DNA of 64,000 nt. Origin: Sphingopyxis yananensis (GTDB lineage: Bacteria > Pseudomonadota > Alphaproteobacteria > Sphingomonadales > Sphingomonadaceae). The DNA lies in contig NZ_JAJEWI010000010.1 in the NCBI RefSeq assembly GCF_020687785.1, positions 558,001 to 622,000 of the forward strand, in the 5' to 3' direction. The notes under the pieces were generated by a model, which was not told where the DNA came from, made no database searches, and was given only the letters and a program-made list of their open reading frames with translations. A program made the position numbers and the translations under genes. Below, in pieces: positions 8,785 to 18,338 of the stretch (positions are counted from its first letter, which is position 1; each line of letters starts with the position of its first letter).

Positions 8785-9594
8785 TTAGATGATATCCATC
8801 GAATCAATTCCAAAAGGACGCAGGCTGTCCAGTGGCGGCAGAATATGGGTGTCGCTTTTGGTGAAAACGGCCACACCGCCGCTTGGGTTGGCGGGCCATG
8901 ATTGGCCTTGGGTGAGATAGGCGATGCGCCGTGCGATGCCGTCTGACCCGTCAATGAGGCGAACATCAGGACCAAAAGCCTGTTGCAATTCTGGAGCCAG
9001 CAGCGGGAAATGGGTGCAGGCCAGCACGACAATATCCAGATTGTCACCACCATTTTGGCGGCGCAGGCCGTCCACCGCGCTTTGGATGGCGGCGGGGTCA
9101 ACAGGCAGGCCGTGAAGCTTGGCTTCGGCGGCGACAACCAATTCGGGGCTGCCGTGGCGAAGCACCAATTGGTTGGCGGCATATTGGGCGCTGAGGTCGT
9201 CAACATAGGGTTGGCGGACCGTAGCGGCGGTGCCGAGCACGCCGATGACACCGGTGCGGCTTTGTTCGGCGGCGGGTTTGATGGCGGGGACCGTGCCAAC
9301 GATGGGTACGTCCAGCGCGGCGCGAACATGGGTCAGCGCGATGGTGGATGCGGTGTTGCAAGCGATGACCACCAAACGGGGTTGATAGCGTTCGACAAGC
9401 CGGCCCAGCAGAGCGGGGACGCGGGCGGCGAGCATGGCTTCGCTTTTTTCGCCATAAGGCAGGCCCGCATAGTCAGCGGCATAGATGATGGGCGCGTTGG
9501 GCAGGAGTTTTCGTGCCTTTTCCAGCACGGTTAGGCCGCCAAGGCCGCTGTCGAAGAATAAAAGTGGCGCGTCAGCGGCAGGAAATTGACCCAT
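8785..9594 (-). CDS. murI: glutamate racemase
   Basis: 269 residues. Cofactor-independent racemase that makes D-glutamate for peptidoglycan. The two catalytic cysteines are present in IACNTAST (C79) and LACTHFPLL (C193), with the N-terminal [12 protein letters not shown] and the [11 protein letters not shown] loop. The ATG at 9594 ([10 protein letters not shown]) is preferred; the upstream extension to 9690 is Cys-rich and unlike the family. It lies just downstream of hemA's 5' end on the same strand and diverges from plsY. Confidence 0.95.
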   Translation of the reverse strand: MGQFPAADAPLLFFDSGLGGLTVLEKARKLLPNAPIIYAADYAGLPYGEKSEAMLAARVPALLGRLVERYQPRLVVIACNTASTIALTHVRAALDVPIVGTVPAIKPAAEQSRTGVIGVLGTAATVRQPYVDDLSAQYAANQLVLRHGSPELVVAAEAKLHGLPVDPAAIQSAVDGLRRQNGGDNLDIVVLACTHFPLLAPELQQAFGPDVRLIDGSDGIARRIAYLTQGQSWPANPSGGVAVFTKSDTHILPPLDSLRPFGIDSMDII

Positions 9595-9708
9595 AATGGT
9601 GGAAACTATAGGCGAAACAGCGCAAGGCCAGCAAGCGCAACATTGACCGTGCGGCCTGCTTCGCGCCAAAAGCAGCACAGATTTTTTCATTTTTGATTCC
9701 GGTGAGCC

Positions 9709-10320
9709 ATGTCCAGTTCCGCTTTGTTGATCCTGATTTTATTTGTGGCGGGCTATTTGCTTGGCTCCATTCCCTTTGGCGTGGTGTTGACGCGCTTGTT
9801 CGGCGCGGGCGATTTGCGACAAATTGGGTCGGGCAATATTGGCGCGACCAATGTGCTGCGGACGGGGCGCAAGGGCTTGGCGGCCGCGACATTGGTGCTC
9901 GACGGATTGAAAGGCGCGGTGGCAGTGGTGCTGGCGCCGCATTTTGTGCCGGAATTGGGCGACCATGCCGCGATGATTGCGGGTGCGGCGGCGATGATTG
10001 GCCATTGTTACCCCATTTGGCTGAAGTTTAAGGGCGGCAAGGGTGTCGCCACCCTGTTGGGTGTCAGCGCGGCGCTGGCTTGGCCGATTGGGCTGGTCTT
10101 TGCGTTGGTATGGGTGGCAACAGTGGTGATGTTCCGCATTTCGTCGCTGGGCGGCATGTTGGGCGCGGTGTCGGCGCCGATTGCGGCGCTGGTGATGGGG
10201 AATATGGTGTTTGCGGCGGGCTTGGCGGGTTTGGCGCTGATTGTGCTGCGTAGGCATAGCGAGAATATTGCACGGCTGCGCGCCGGAACGGAGCCGCGTG
10301 TGGGCGCATCAAAGGGGTAG
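9709..10320 (+). CDS. plsY: acyl-phosphate:glycerol-3-phosphate acyltransferase
   Basis: 203 residues, an integral inner-membrane protein with about five helices. It transfers the acyl group from acyl phosphate to glycerol 3-phosphate, giving lysophosphatidic acid. The family loops are clear: LGSIPFG near residue 18, SGNIGATNVLR, and GHCYPIWLKFKGGKGVAT with the glycine-rich phosphate loop. The last codon lies 3 bases before the dprA start, so the two are one operon, a pairing common in sphingomonads. Confidence 0.95.
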   Translation: MSSSALLILILFVAGYLLGSIPFGVVLTRLFGAGDLRQIGSGNIGATNVLRTGRKGLAAATLVLDGLKGAVAVVLAPHFVPELGDHAAMIAGAAAMIGHCYPIWLKFKGGKGVATLLGVSAALAWPIGLVFALVWVATVVMFRISSLGGMLGAVSAPIAALVMGNMVFAAGLAGLALIVLRRHSENIARLRAGTEPRVGASKG

Positions 10321-10323
10321 GCG

Positions 10324-11496
10324 ATGAACGGGGGGGAGCGCATTGCCAGACTGCGGTTGATCCGCAGTTCGGGTATCGGGCCGGTCGGTTGGCATCAATC
10401 GATGCAGCGATGGGGCAGCGGCACCGAGGCCCTATATCAATGGCGGCACCAATGGCGGGGGGCTGTGCATCGGCGCGGCCAAGTGTCGGGGCCATTGGCC
10501 AGTGAGCAGGATATTGATCAAGAAATGCGGCGGGTTTCCGAAGTGGGAGCCCGCCATATTTTTTATGATGAGGATGATTATCCGGCTTATTTAAAACAAG
10601 TGGATGTGCCGCCGCCGGTATTGATTGTGAAAGGGCGGGCGGAGATTTTGGCGCGGCCCAGCGTGGCGATTATTGGGGCGCGCAATGCGTCAGCGGCGGC
10701 GTGCCGCTTTGCGCGGCAGATGGCGCATGAGCTGAGCGATGCTGGTGTGAGCGTGGTGAGCGGCTTGGCGCGGGGGGTGGATACGGCAGCACATATCGGC
10801 GCGCTGAACGGCGGTACCGCGGCGGTGATTGGCAGCGGCATGGATATCAGCTTTCCGCCAGAAAATGCGGCGTTGCAGGAGCGTATTGGCGACGAGCATT
10901 TGTTGATCAGCGAATATCCGATGGGGACACAGGCCAATGCGCGGCAATTTCCTGCGCGCAACCGGATTATTGCGGGTAGCACGATGGCGACATTGGTGGT
11001 GGAAGCGGCCCCCAAATCGGGGTCGTTAATTACCGCGCGGCAAGCGGGGGAGTTTGGGCGCGACGTGATGGCGGTGCCGGGGTCGCCGATGGACCCACGG
11101 GCGCAGGGCTGTAATCGCTTGATCCAAGATGGGGCGAATTTGATACAAAATGCCGAGGATGTGTTGGCGTTGCTTCGGCCCATCGATGCGCGCATGACCG
11201 ACCGGCGGCAGATGTTTTCCCCTACGGGGTGGGCGGAACCAAAGCGGCAGGCCGAAATGGATTGGGGGGCGGCGTCAGCGAAGGCGGTGGGCGCGAATGA
11301 TATGGTCGATACGTCCGCTAGCCCAAGCATGGCGGAACAGATTACCGCTTTATTAGGCAGCGTGGCGGTGAGCATGGATGAATTGGTGCGCCAGTCGGGC
11401 GGGGATAGCGCGGTGGTGCAAAGCGTGATTTTGGATTTGGAATTAGCAGGGCGAATAGAACGACATGCGGGCGCGCGGGTGTCGTTGATCGGCTGA
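10324..11496 (+). CDS. dprA: DNA-processing protein DprA
   Basis: 390 residues. DprA loads RecA on incoming single-stranded DNA during natural transformation. The Rossmann-like core shows IIGARNAS, VSGLARGVDTAAH, GSGMDISFP, FPARNRIIAG and EAAPKSGSLITA in the expected order. The C-terminal 60 residues form the winged-helix region (QITALLGSVAVSMDELVRQS). The N-terminal SAM-like segment (about 1-60) is also present. It ends 19 bases before the end of the converging cobU with no obvious terminator between them. Confidence 0.93.
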   Translation: MNGGERIARLRLIRSSGIGPVGWHQSMQRWGSGTEALYQWRHQWRGAVHRRGQVSGPLASEQDIDQEMRRVSEVGARHIFYDEDDYPAYLKQVDVPPPVLIVKGRAEILARPSVAIIGARNASAAACRFARQMAHELSDAGVSVVSGLARGVDTAAHIGALNGGTAAVIGSGMDISFPPENAALQERIGDEHLLISEYPMGTQANARQFPARNRIIAGSTMATLVVEAAPKSGSLITARQAGEFGRDVMAVPGSPMDPRAQGCNRLIQDGANLIQNAEDVLALLRPIDARMTDRRQMFSPTGWAEPKRQAEMDWGAASAKAVGANDMVDTSASPSMAEQITALLGSVAVSMDELVRQSGGDSAVVQSVILDLELAGRIERHAGARVSLIG

Positions 11497-11515
11497 TGTG
11501 GGTGATTGGCTGGAT

Positions 11516-12028
11516 TTAGACCAGCCGGAGCGGCAGGCCGGAAACCATGAAATAGGCTTGGTGGCTGAGCGCGGCGATGTCTTGGTTGAGGCGGCCTGCT
11601 TCGTCGCGAAAGCTGCGGGATAGGGCGTTGTCGGGCACAATGCCCATGCCGACTTCGTTGGACACAAAAATGAGCGTGGCGCGCAATGTGGGGAGCAGGG
11701 CGCAGAGAGCGTTGCGCTGTTCCCTGATATTTTGGTCCGCGAACATCAAATTGCTGAGCCATAGGGTGAGGCAGTCGATGAGGATGACGCGGCCTTCGCT
11801 GTCATGGCGGCGCAAGGCGCCCGCCAAATCTAGCGGTTCTTCGATATTTTGCCAGCGGGCGTCGCGGTCTTGTTGGTGGCGCACAATACGCTGTTGCATT
11901 TCGCTGTCCAAAGCCTGTGCAGTGGCGAGGTAGATGGGGCGCGGCGACAGGCTTTCGGCCAGATTTTGTGCATAGCGGCTTTTGCCTGACCGCGCCCCGC
12001 CAGAGATATAGATGATATTGGAGGTCAT
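11516..12028 (-). CDS. cobU: adenosylcobinamide kinase/phosphate guanylyltransferase
   Basis: 170 residues. It phosphorylates adenosylcobinamide and adds GMP, activating it for joining to the lower ligand. The P-loop is GGARSGKS (10-17). LATAQALDSEM, VILIDCLTLWLSN and FVSNEVGMGIVP are the other CobU/CobP signatures. It is the last gene of cobalamin operon 1; its ATG overlaps the cobQ stop codon by four bases (ATGA), which suggests translational coupling. Confidence 0.95.
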   Translation of the reverse strand: MTSNIIYISGGARSGKSRYAQNLAESLSPRPIYLATAQALDSEMQQRIVRHQQDRDARWQNIEEPLDLAGALRRHDSEGRVILIDCLTLWLSNLMFADQNIREQRNALCALLPTLRATLIFVSNEVGMGIVPDNALSRSFRDEAGRLNQDIAALSHQAYFMVSGLPLRLV

Positions 12029-13500
12029 GATCGGTTGTCCGTGAGGCCCGCGATGGCCGCGATTTTACCAAGGTCGAGGCAGGCGGTGAGTTGGTCGGCG
12101 ATGCTGTCGAGGGCGCTATCAACCGCAGCATGATAATCGGTGCCGCTGCCCGCCGCGCCAAGGCGCGTCAGCAAGGCATGGCGGAAGGGGGCAGAGGCGA
12201 AAATGCCATGGACATAGGTGCCAAAGATGCGCTGGCAGGGCGATATGGCGCCGTCGCTGTGGCCATGATCCAACCGTGCGAAGGGGGGTAGTGCCGCGTT
12301 GGGGGTGCTGGGCTGGGTGATGCCCATATGCATTTCATAGCCGTTAATGGCCGCGCCCAAGGCGGTGCCGCTGGCGGGTTGCAGGATTTTTGTGGGACCA
12401 ATATGGGTGGTGATGGGCAAATGGCCCAGCCCCTGTGCCATGCTGGCGCTGCCTTCGACGCCCGCATCATCATAGAGCGTGTCGCCCAGCATTTGATAGC
12501 CGCCGCATAGGCCGAAGACCATGCCGCCGCGCCGCAAATGGGCGGCGATGTCGATGTGCCAGCCTTGTTCGCGAAGGGCCGCGAGGTCGGCGATGCTGGC
12601 TTTGGAACCGGGCAATATGATGAGGTCGGCATGGGGTGGGATGATCTGGCCGCGTGGGACCATGATCAGATCGACATCGGGTTCCAGCGCCCATGGGTCG
12701 AGATCGTCGAAGTTGGAGATATGGGGCAAGATGGGGCAGGCGATGGTGATTTTTTTGGGGGCGCTGGGGGACGCGGTGCTGAGTGTCACGGCATCTTCGG
12801 CGGGCAGCAGATGGAGGTCGCGCAGCCATGGCACCACGCCCACACCCTGCCAGCCGGTGCGCTGGGCAATGTCGTGATAGCCGTCGTCGAACAAAGCGGG
12901 ATCGCCGCGAAATTTGTTGATTAAAAACGCCTTGATCATCGCATTATCGCCGTCGTCCAGCACCATTTTTGTGCCGACCAAGGAGGCGATGACCCCGCCG
13001 CGATTGATATCGCCGATCATCACCACGGGGACATTGGCGGCGCGGGCAAAGCCCATATTGGCGATGTCGCTGCCGCGCAAATTGGTTTCGGCGGGGGAGC
13101 CTGCGCCCTCAATAATCACAAGGTCGGCTTGTGACTGGAGGCGGTGGTAGCTGTCTAGGACTTTGGGCAACAGCGCGGCGCGTTTTTCGCGAAAGTTTAG
13201 GCCGGTCATGTCGCCCGCGACGCGGCCATGGACGATCAGCTGGGAACAGTAATCGGCTTGGGGTTTGAGCAGCACAGGGTTCATGTCGCTGTGCAGCGGG
13301 GCGCGGCAGGCAATGGCTTGGAGGGCCTGTGCGCGGCCGATTTCGCCGCCATCCATGGTAACGGCGGCATTGTTGGACATATTTTGTGGTTTAAAAGGAA
13401 GAACCCGCAGCCCTTGGTTGGTGAAGGCGCGGCAAAGGCCCGCGACCAGCACCGATTTGCCGACATCGGACCCTGTGCCTTGAAACATTATGGCAGCCAT
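12025..13500 (-). CDS. cobQ: cobyric acid synthase
   Basis: 491 residues. It amidates adenosylcobyrinate a,c-diamide at positions b, d, e and g. The N-terminal ATP-binding domain starts MFQGTGSDVGKSVL, followed by FKPQNMSNNAAVT and GDINRGGV. The C-terminal glutaminase has its nucleophile in VFGLCGGYQ (C332) and the catalytic histidine in GTYVHGIF (H431). The ATG at 13500 is the family start; the open frame extends further upstream into cbiB. Its start overlaps the cbiB end by 13 bases and its stop overlaps the cobU start. Confidence 0.95.
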   Translation of the reverse strand: MAAIMFQGTGSDVGKSVLVAGLCRAFTNQGLRVLPFKPQNMSNNAAVTMDGGEIGRAQALQAIACRAPLHSDMNPVLLKPQADYCSQLIVHGRVAGDMTGLNFREKRAALLPKVLDSYHRLQSQADLVIIEGAGSPAETNLRGSDIANMGFARAANVPVVMIGDINRGGVIASLVGTKMVLDDGDNAMIKAFLINKFRGDPALFDDGYHDIAQRTGWQGVGVVPWLRDLHLLPAEDAVTLSTASPSAPKKITIACPILPHISNFDDLDPWALEPDVDLIMVPRGQIIPPHADLIILPGSKASIADLAALREQGWHIDIAAHLRRGGMVFGLCGGYQMLGDTLYDDAGVEGSASMAQGLGHLPITTHIGPTKILQPASGTALGAAINGYEMHMGITQPSTPNAALPPFARLDHGHSDGAISPCQRIFGTYVHGIFASAPFRHALLTRLGAAGSGTDYHAAVDSALDSIADQLTACLDLGKIAAIAGLTDNRS

Positions 13501-14459
13501 AGCGACATTTCCCCTGTTGCGACGATGATGATGGCGACGATCAGCCATGTTAACGCGTAGCAGCGCCGGATTATATGCAAGGCACGGCGGATGTCGGTGC
13601 TGCTGGCGTTGGTTCGGCCTTCGCCAATCCATGGCTTGGCATAGGTTTCGCCGTCATATTGGCTTGGCCCCGCAAGGCGAAGGCCCAGCGCGCCTGCCAT
13701 CGCAGCCTCTGGCCATCCGCTGTTGGGGGAGGCGTGGTGGGCGTGATAGCGCCATGTGATGGATAGGCTGCGGCCTATATGGCGCTGGCACAGGCAGATG
13801 AGTAGCGCGCTGATGCGGGCAGGGATGATGTTGGCGATATCGTCCATGCGGGCGGCGGCCCAGCCAAAGGCGGCGTAGCGCCTGTCTTTATGGCCGATCA
13901 TGCTGTCGGCGGTGTTGATGGCTTTATAGGCCCATAGCGCGGGCAGGCCGCCCAGCAGGAACCAGAACAGCGGCGCGATGATGCCGTCGGACAGGCTTTC
14001 GGCCAGACTTTCAATCGCGGCGCGGGCGACGCCATGTTCGTCCAGCACGCGGACATCGCGGCCACAAATTTGGCCCACGGCGTGGCGGCCTGCGTCCAAG
14101 CCGCCATGGTCCAGTGCGTCGGCCACCTTTTTGGTGTGGGTGTAGAGGCTGTGCTGGGCCAAGGCGGGCCATGCGAGAAGCGCGATCATGAGGAAAGACC
14201 AGCGGCCCAAGAGATGATCGGCGAGCAGCATGAGGGCGTGGCAGATAGCAAGGGTGAAGATGAGCAGCAGCAGCAGCGTGAGGACGCCCGCCATGCGGCG
14301 ACGAGCGAAGCTGTGATGTGGGGCATTCCATGCGCGATCACAGGCGACGAGCAAGGCCGCGAAAGCCCCGACGGGGTGGCCGATACGGGAGTAGAGGGCG
14401 CGGGGCCAGCCGAGCGCGGCGTCAAGGATCAGGGCGATGAGGGCGGATAGACTAAGCAT
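13488..14459 (-). CDS. cbiB: adenosylcobinamide-phosphate synthase
   Basis: 323 residues, called CobD in the aerobic-pathway nomenclature. A multi-pass membrane protein that attaches aminopropanol (or its phosphate) to adenosylcobyric acid. Recognisable parts are LILDAALGWP at the N-terminus, GHPVGAF, ARAAIESLAESLSDGIIAPLFW and the AINTADSMIGHKDRRY motif. Start choice is open: ATG 14459 gives an 8-base overlap with the upstream gene, while ATG 14474 adds five residues. Neither has a good ribosome site, so coupled translation is likely. Confidence 0.92.
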   Translation of the reverse strand: MLSLSALIALILDAALGWPRALYSRIGHPVGAFAALLVACDRAWNAPHHSFARRRMAGVLTLLLLLIFTLAICHALMLLADHLLGRWSFLMIALLAWPALAQHSLYTHTKKVADALDHGGLDAGRHAVGQICGRDVRVLDEHGVARAAIESLAESLSDGIIAPLFWFLLGGLPALWAYKAINTADSMIGHKDRRYAAFGWAAARMDDIANIIPARISALLICLCQRHIGRSLSITWRYHAHHASPNSGWPEAAMAGALGLRLAGPSQYDGETYAKPWIGEGRTNASSTDIRRALHIIRRCYALTWLIVAIIIVATGEMSLWLP

Positions 14460-15474
14460 CGCGAGACTGAGCATGGCGGGCGGGGGTGAAGCTGGCGAGG
14501 GCGGCGCTGAGCCGTGCGTCATGGGCTGAGGAGGCGGGCAGACCGAGGCGCAAATGCTGGGGCTGGTCCGCGAAGGGGCGTGTGAAAATGGCGTGGCGGC
14601 ACAGATGGTCGAATAAGGCGGCGACATCGTCGGTGACGATGAGGCGGAAGAGGTGACAGTCACCCGCTACGCCCAAGCCGTGCTGGGTTAAAAGATCGGT
14701 GAGGGCGGCGGCGCGCTGGGCGAGATGGGCGCGGTTGTGCGCGGCCCATGCTGTATCCAGCAAGGCTATGCGGCCCAGCGTGACGGCGGCGGCGGAGACG
14801 GGCCATGCGCCGATGCGTTGGCGCAACGAGGCGATAAAATCTGGCGGGCCGAGCACAAAGCCCAAACGCAGACCCGCAAGGCCGAAGAATTTGCCGATGC
14901 TTTTGAGGATGATGAGGCGTGGGTGATCGGGCAAATTGGGGGCCATGCTGATGCTGGGATGCGCGTCGGCATAGGCTTCGTCGATGAGGGTCCATGCGGT
15001 GGGGCGCTGCACGAGCAGGGTTTGGAGCGCGGCGGGGGGCAAAATGCGGCCGCTGGGGTTGGCGGGGTTGGCGATGATGAGCGGGCTGTGCGGGATCGCG
15101 GCTTGATAGTCGGCGATGGTCCGCCCGTCGGGGAACATTTCTTGGTGGGTGCGGTAGCCGCCAGTCTCGCTCTGTCCTGCGCCGCCCAGCATTTGGCCGA
15201 TCAGCCGCATGGCGATTTCGCTGCCTGGGACGGCGCAGATGGAAGCGGGCGGTACGCCATAATAGCGGGCGGCGGCGGCTTCCAAGGCGTTCAGATCATC
15301 GGCTTCGGGTAAGCGGTGCCAGTTGACGGTGATATTGTCGGGGATGGGCCATGGGTTGGGGTTGATGCCGGTGGACAGGTCCATCCAGTTGGGACCAGCG
15401 TCGGGATAGGCAAGGCGGGCTTGTGCCAATGCGCCGCCATGCCATGTCCAGCGGGTGATGTTGGGCGCGGTCAT
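14452..15474 (-). CDS. cobC: L-threonine-O-3-phosphate decarboxylase (cobalamin aminotransferase-fold)
   Basis: 340 residues. PLP fold-type I enzyme that makes aminopropanol phosphate for the nucleotide loop (CobC in Pseudomonas, CobD in Salmonella usage). Evidence: N-terminal HGGALAQARLAYPDAG and MDLSTGINPNPWP, ANPANPSGR, DEAYAD, and LKSIGKFFGLAGLRLGF with the PLP lysine. It follows cobS with a 4-base ATGA overlap and partners functionally with cbiB, the next gene. The confusing double use of the name cobC should be noted: the phosphatase at 16211-16828 is CobC in Salmonella usage. Confidence 0.92.
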   Translation of the reverse strand: MTAPNITRWTWHGGALAQARLAYPDAGPNWMDLSTGINPNPWPIPDNITVNWHRLPEADDLNALEAAAARYYGVPPASICAVPGSEIAMRLIGQMLGGAGQSETGGYRTHQEMFPDGRTIADYQAAIPHSPLIIANPANPSGRILPPAALQTLLVQRPTAWTLIDEAYADAHPSISMAPNLPDHPRLIILKSIGKFFGLAGLRLGFVLGPPDFIASLRQRIGAWPVSAAAVTLGRIALLDTAWAAHNRAHLAQRAAALTDLLTQHGLGVAGDCHLFRLIVTDDVAALFDHLCRHAIFTRPFADQPQHLRLGLPASSAHDARLSAALASFTPARHAQSRDA

Positions 15475-16214
15475 AACGGGATAGTTCCGAGGGCGGGTGT
15501 GATGGTGGCGGTTAGCAGGGCGGCGAAGAGCAGGACGCTTTCGCCCCATTCAATGCCCGCGCCATGACCATCGCCCGAAATGCCGCCGATTTTGCGCATG
15601 ATCCAGCCTGCCCAGAGCGCGAAGAAGATTGGCGCGGCGAGGAGGGCGGGGAAGAAAATGGCGGTGGTCACAAATATGGTGGACCAGATCAGCAGCAGCC
15701 ATGGCCGGACATAGGGCCGGAACATATCGCCAAGGCCCGCATGGAGCGAAGGCAGGAACAGCGCCCAGACCAAGGGACCAATGCGCGTGACCATGGGGAT
15801 GACCAGCAGATAGGGCCCGGCTTGCGCCGACAAGAGCGCGTGGATGAGGATGAATTTGCTCAGAATTTGCAGCGCGATGGCGACGGTGCCAAAGCTGCCG
15901 ATATGCGGATCGGCCAAGACGGATAACAGCTTGTCCTTGCTTTGATGCGCGGCGCCGCTGGCGTCCGCGATGTCGCCCAATCCGTCGAGGTGGAGCGCGC
16001 CCGTGATGGCGACCCATGTGACAAGCACCGCCAGCGCGCTGACCCATGGACCGAGCGAAGCGGTCAGCGTGGCGACGCCGAGCAGGGCGGCCCCAATCAT
16101 AAGCCCGACGGCGGGAAACCAACGGATGGAGGCGGCGAATTCCGCCTTGCTGACGGTAAGGCGCGGGGTGGGGAGACGGGTGAGGAATTGGACCGCGACG
16201 ATGAGGCCCTTCAT
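15471..16214 (-). CDS. cobS: adenosylcobinamide-GDP ribazoletransferase (cobalamin synthase)
   Basis: 247 residues, multi-pass inner-membrane enzyme (CobV in Pseudomonas usage). It joins adenosylcobinamide-GDP to alpha-ribazole (phosphate). The family start MKGLIVAVQFLTRLPTP is followed by the acidic catalytic motif GALHLDGLGDIADA, then IGSFG and several helices, with GISGDGHGAGIEWGE close to the end. Both ends overlap the neighbouring genes by four bases, which supports a tightly coupled operon. Confidence 0.93.
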   Translation of the reverse strand: MKGLIVAVQFLTRLPTPRLTVSKAEFAASIRWFPAVGLMIGAALLGVATLTASLGPWVSALAVLVTWVAITGALHLDGLGDIADASGAAHQSKDKLLSVLADPHIGSFGTVAIALQILSKFILIHALLSAQAGPYLLVIPMVTRIGPLVWALFLPSLHAGLGDMFRPYVRPWLLLIWSTIFVTTAIFFPALLAAPIFFALWAGWIMRKIGGISGDGHGAGIEWGESVLLFAALLTATITPALGTIPL

Positions 16215-16828
16215 GGCTGAAGCGCCTTCAGTTGGCCGACCCAGTGGTGTTGGTTTGGGCGCTGTTCGGCTGGGCGTTCGTCGGGCCAAAGCGATAGGGT
16301 GAGACGCGCGGCATAGGGGATGGCGATGGACCAGCAATGGTCGTGCGGCAGACCCAGCAGCAGGTGCAGCGCAGCGCGTATGGACCCTGCATGGGCGACG
16401 ATAAGGCCGGTGCCGCTTGCCATGTCAGCGAGCGCGGCGTCGACGCGCTGGATGAGTGCGGCGCGGCTTTCGCCCTGTGGTGGGCGGTGTTGATCGGGAT
16501 CTTGCCAGAAACGGGTGAGGGCGTCGCTGTCAATATCGGCGGCGGTGCGACCGTCCCAATCGCCAAAATCCAATTCCCGCCAGCGCGGGTCGCTGGTTAA
16601 GGGGCGCTGATAATGATCGGCGATGCGCTGAGCCGCGCCCGCACAGCGCGACAGGTCGGACGTCATGATCCAATCGGGCGCGTGCGGGGCGGGAAAGGCC
16701 GCTTGGGCCTGTGCCACGCATTGGTCATTGCCTGCTGTGGTGGCGGGCATATCTTGATGGCCCAAAAATGTCCCACTGATGAGGGGGGCACCATGGCGCA
16801 GCAAGTGGAGGGTCAGCGGGGCGGTCAT
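16211..16828 (-). CDS. histidine phosphatase family protein, probable alpha-ribazole phosphatase
   Basis: 205 residues of the phosphoglycerate-mutase superfamily. The phospho-accepting histidine is in LLRHG near the N-terminus. TSDLSRCAGAAQRIA, RELDFGDWDGR and the second histidine in IVAHAGSIRAAL complete the active site. By context it removes the phosphate from alpha-ribazole 5'-phosphate or adenosylcobalamin 5'-phosphate, the CobC function of Salmonella. It lies between cobT (9 bases) and cobS (4-base overlap). The superfamily is broad, so the exact substrate is inferred from position. Confidence 0.85.
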   Translation of the reverse strand: MTAPLTLHLLRHGAPLISGTFLGHQDMPATTAGNDQCVAQAQAAFPAPHAPDWIMTSDLSRCAGAAQRIADHYQRPLTSDPRWRELDFGDWDGRTAADIDSDALTRFWQDPDQHRPPQGESRAALIQRVDAALADMASGTGLIVAHAGSIRAALHLLLGLPHDHCWSIAIPYAARLTLSLWPDERPAEQRPNQHHWVGQLKALQP

Positions 16829-16837
16829 GGGCGGGCG

Positions 16838-17857
16838 CTAGGCGGTCGGCGCATGGACGGAGGCTTCGGCGAATGTGGCCATTTGTTCGTGGGCCATTAG
16901 CGCCGAGCGCAGGATATTGGCGGCGACGGCGGCTCCGCTGCCCTCACCAAGGCGCATGTTTAAGGATAAGAGCGGCGTGAGGCCGAGCTGGGCGAGCATT
17001 TTTCCATGATAGGGTTCGGCGGAGACATGAGCTGCCAAGCAATGATTGGTGATGGCGGGATTGTCCGCCGCCAAGGGGGCGATGGCGGCGCAGCCGATGA
17101 AGCCGTCGAGCAGCACCGGAATATGTTTGAGGCGCGCAGCGAGGGCGGCCCCCGCCATGGCGGCAATTTCACGGCCCCCCACGCGGCGCAACGTTTCAAA
17201 AGCTGAGGATGCGGCATAGCTGTGGGTAGCCAATGCGCGGTCGACGGCGGTGATTTTGCGTTGTTTGGCTTGGTCGTTGATGCCAGTTCCGGGGCCAACC
17301 CAATCAATGGCGGTGCCGCCAAAGCTGCGCGCTGCCAACGCCGCGCCAGCGGTGGTGTTGGCGATGCCCATTTCGCCCAAGGCCAACAGGTGCAGATGAT
17401 CGTCGATCATGCTGGCCCCAATATTGAGCGCATCGAGACATTCATGGCTGGACATGGCGGGCGCGGCGGTGAAATCCGCGGTGGGGCGGTCAAGGTCGAT
17501 GGCAGATACGCATAATTCCAGTCCGGCCGCCTGACATAAAGCGTTAATCGCCGCGCCGCCGGATTGGAAATTTTGCACCATGGCGGCCGTGACACTGGTG
17601 GGAAAGGCGCTGACGCCATGCGCGGCGACGCCATGATTGCCCGCGAAAATTGCCATGCGGGCGTGGGTCAGCACGGGCCGTTCGCATTGTTGCCAGCCAG
17701 CGAAAAATAGCGCGATGTCTTCGAGTTTGCCAAGCGAGCCGAGCGGTTTGGTGAGCTGGGCTTGGCGCGCTGCTGCGGCGGCGCTGGCGGCGCTGTTGGG
17801 GCTGGGCAGATTGGCGAGAGCATTTTCGAAGGCGGCGATGGAGGGGAAAAGAGCCAT
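16838..17857 (-). CDS. cobT: nicotinate-nucleotide:dimethylbenzimidazole phosphoribosyltransferase
   Basis: 339 residues (CobU in Pseudomonas usage). It makes alpha-ribazole 5'-phosphate, the lower ligand precursor. LTKPLGSLGKLEDIA, FAGNHGVAAHGVSAFP, GEMGIANTTAGAA and GPGTGIND are the family blocks, and the catalytic glutamate sits in MRLGEGSGAA (E305). The gene follows the DUF1636 gene by 7 bases. No bluB gene for making dimethylbenzimidazole is present in this window. Confidence 0.95.
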   Translation of the reverse strand: MALFPSIAAFENALANLPSPNSAASAAAAARQAQLTKPLGSLGKLEDIALFFAGWQQCERPVLTHARMAIFAGNHGVAAHGVSAFPTSVTAAMVQNFQSGGAAINALCQAAGLELCVSAIDLDRPTADFTAAPAMSSHECLDALNIGASMIDDHLHLLALGEMGIANTTAGAALAARSFGGTAIDWVGPGTGINDQAKQRKITAVDRALATHSYAASSAFETLRRVGGREIAAMAGAALAARLKHIPVLLDGFIGCAAIAPLAADNPAITNHCLAAHVSAEPYHGKMLAQLGLTPLLSLNMRLGEGSGAAVAANILRSALMAHEQMATFAEASVHAPTA

Positions 17858-17864
17858 GGCTTGA

Positions 17865-18272
17865 TTATTCCTCTGTCATGCCAGCGGGCGGGGTGCGGGT
17901 GATGAAATGACCCTTCACACCGTCTGGCCACTGGGAATAGGGGACGCGGCCATCGGGGCTGGCGGCATAATGGACGGCATAGTCCAGCAAGGCCGTGGCA
18001 GAGGCATCGTCGGGGGTGAATTTGCCCAGCACATAAGAGATTTTTTCGTCGTCGCGCAGATGGGCGGTGCAATGATCGGAGCAGGCAAAAAGGCAGGCCA
18101 TTTTTTGAATGGAAATGCCGCTGTAGCGTGGGTCGGCATCGCGAATGCGGACCAAGGCGTCATGGAAAACCATGCCGCCGCGTTGGCCATCGGTGTTATC
18201 GCGGGCATCTTTGGTAAAGCGGCAGGTGCTGCACGCGACGATGGACGGGCCATGTTCGGTTTTTACAAGCAT
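17865..18272 (-). CDS. DUF1636 family metal-binding protein
   Basis: 135 residues, rich in cysteines: CSTC at 14-17 and a CLFAC-SDHC group at 60-68, in a fold resembling thioredoxin-like 2Fe-2S ferredoxins. DUF1636 genes are repeatedly found with cobalamin genes in alphaproteobacteria; the function is unknown, with metal handling or electron transfer suggested. GAGG lies 7 bases before the ATG. It is the first gene after the post-btuB1 hairpin in riboswitch operon 1. Confidence 0.85.
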   Translation of the reverse strand: MLVKTEHGPSIVACSTCRFTKDARDNTDGQRGGMVFHDALVRIRDADPRYSGISIQKMACLFACSDHCTAHLRDDEKISYVLGKFTPDDASATALLDYAVHYAASPDGRVPYSQWPDGVKGHFITRTPPAGMTEE

Positions 18273-18338
18273 GAGATTGCCTCATTTCGATGAATTTTGA
18301 GATGGAGCGGCGGCCGACAAGGCGAGGCCGCATGGGCG

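Noticed and set aside
10587-11762. Minus-strand open frame of 391 codons
   Set aside because: Antisense to dprA and overlapping cobU; no family resemblance.
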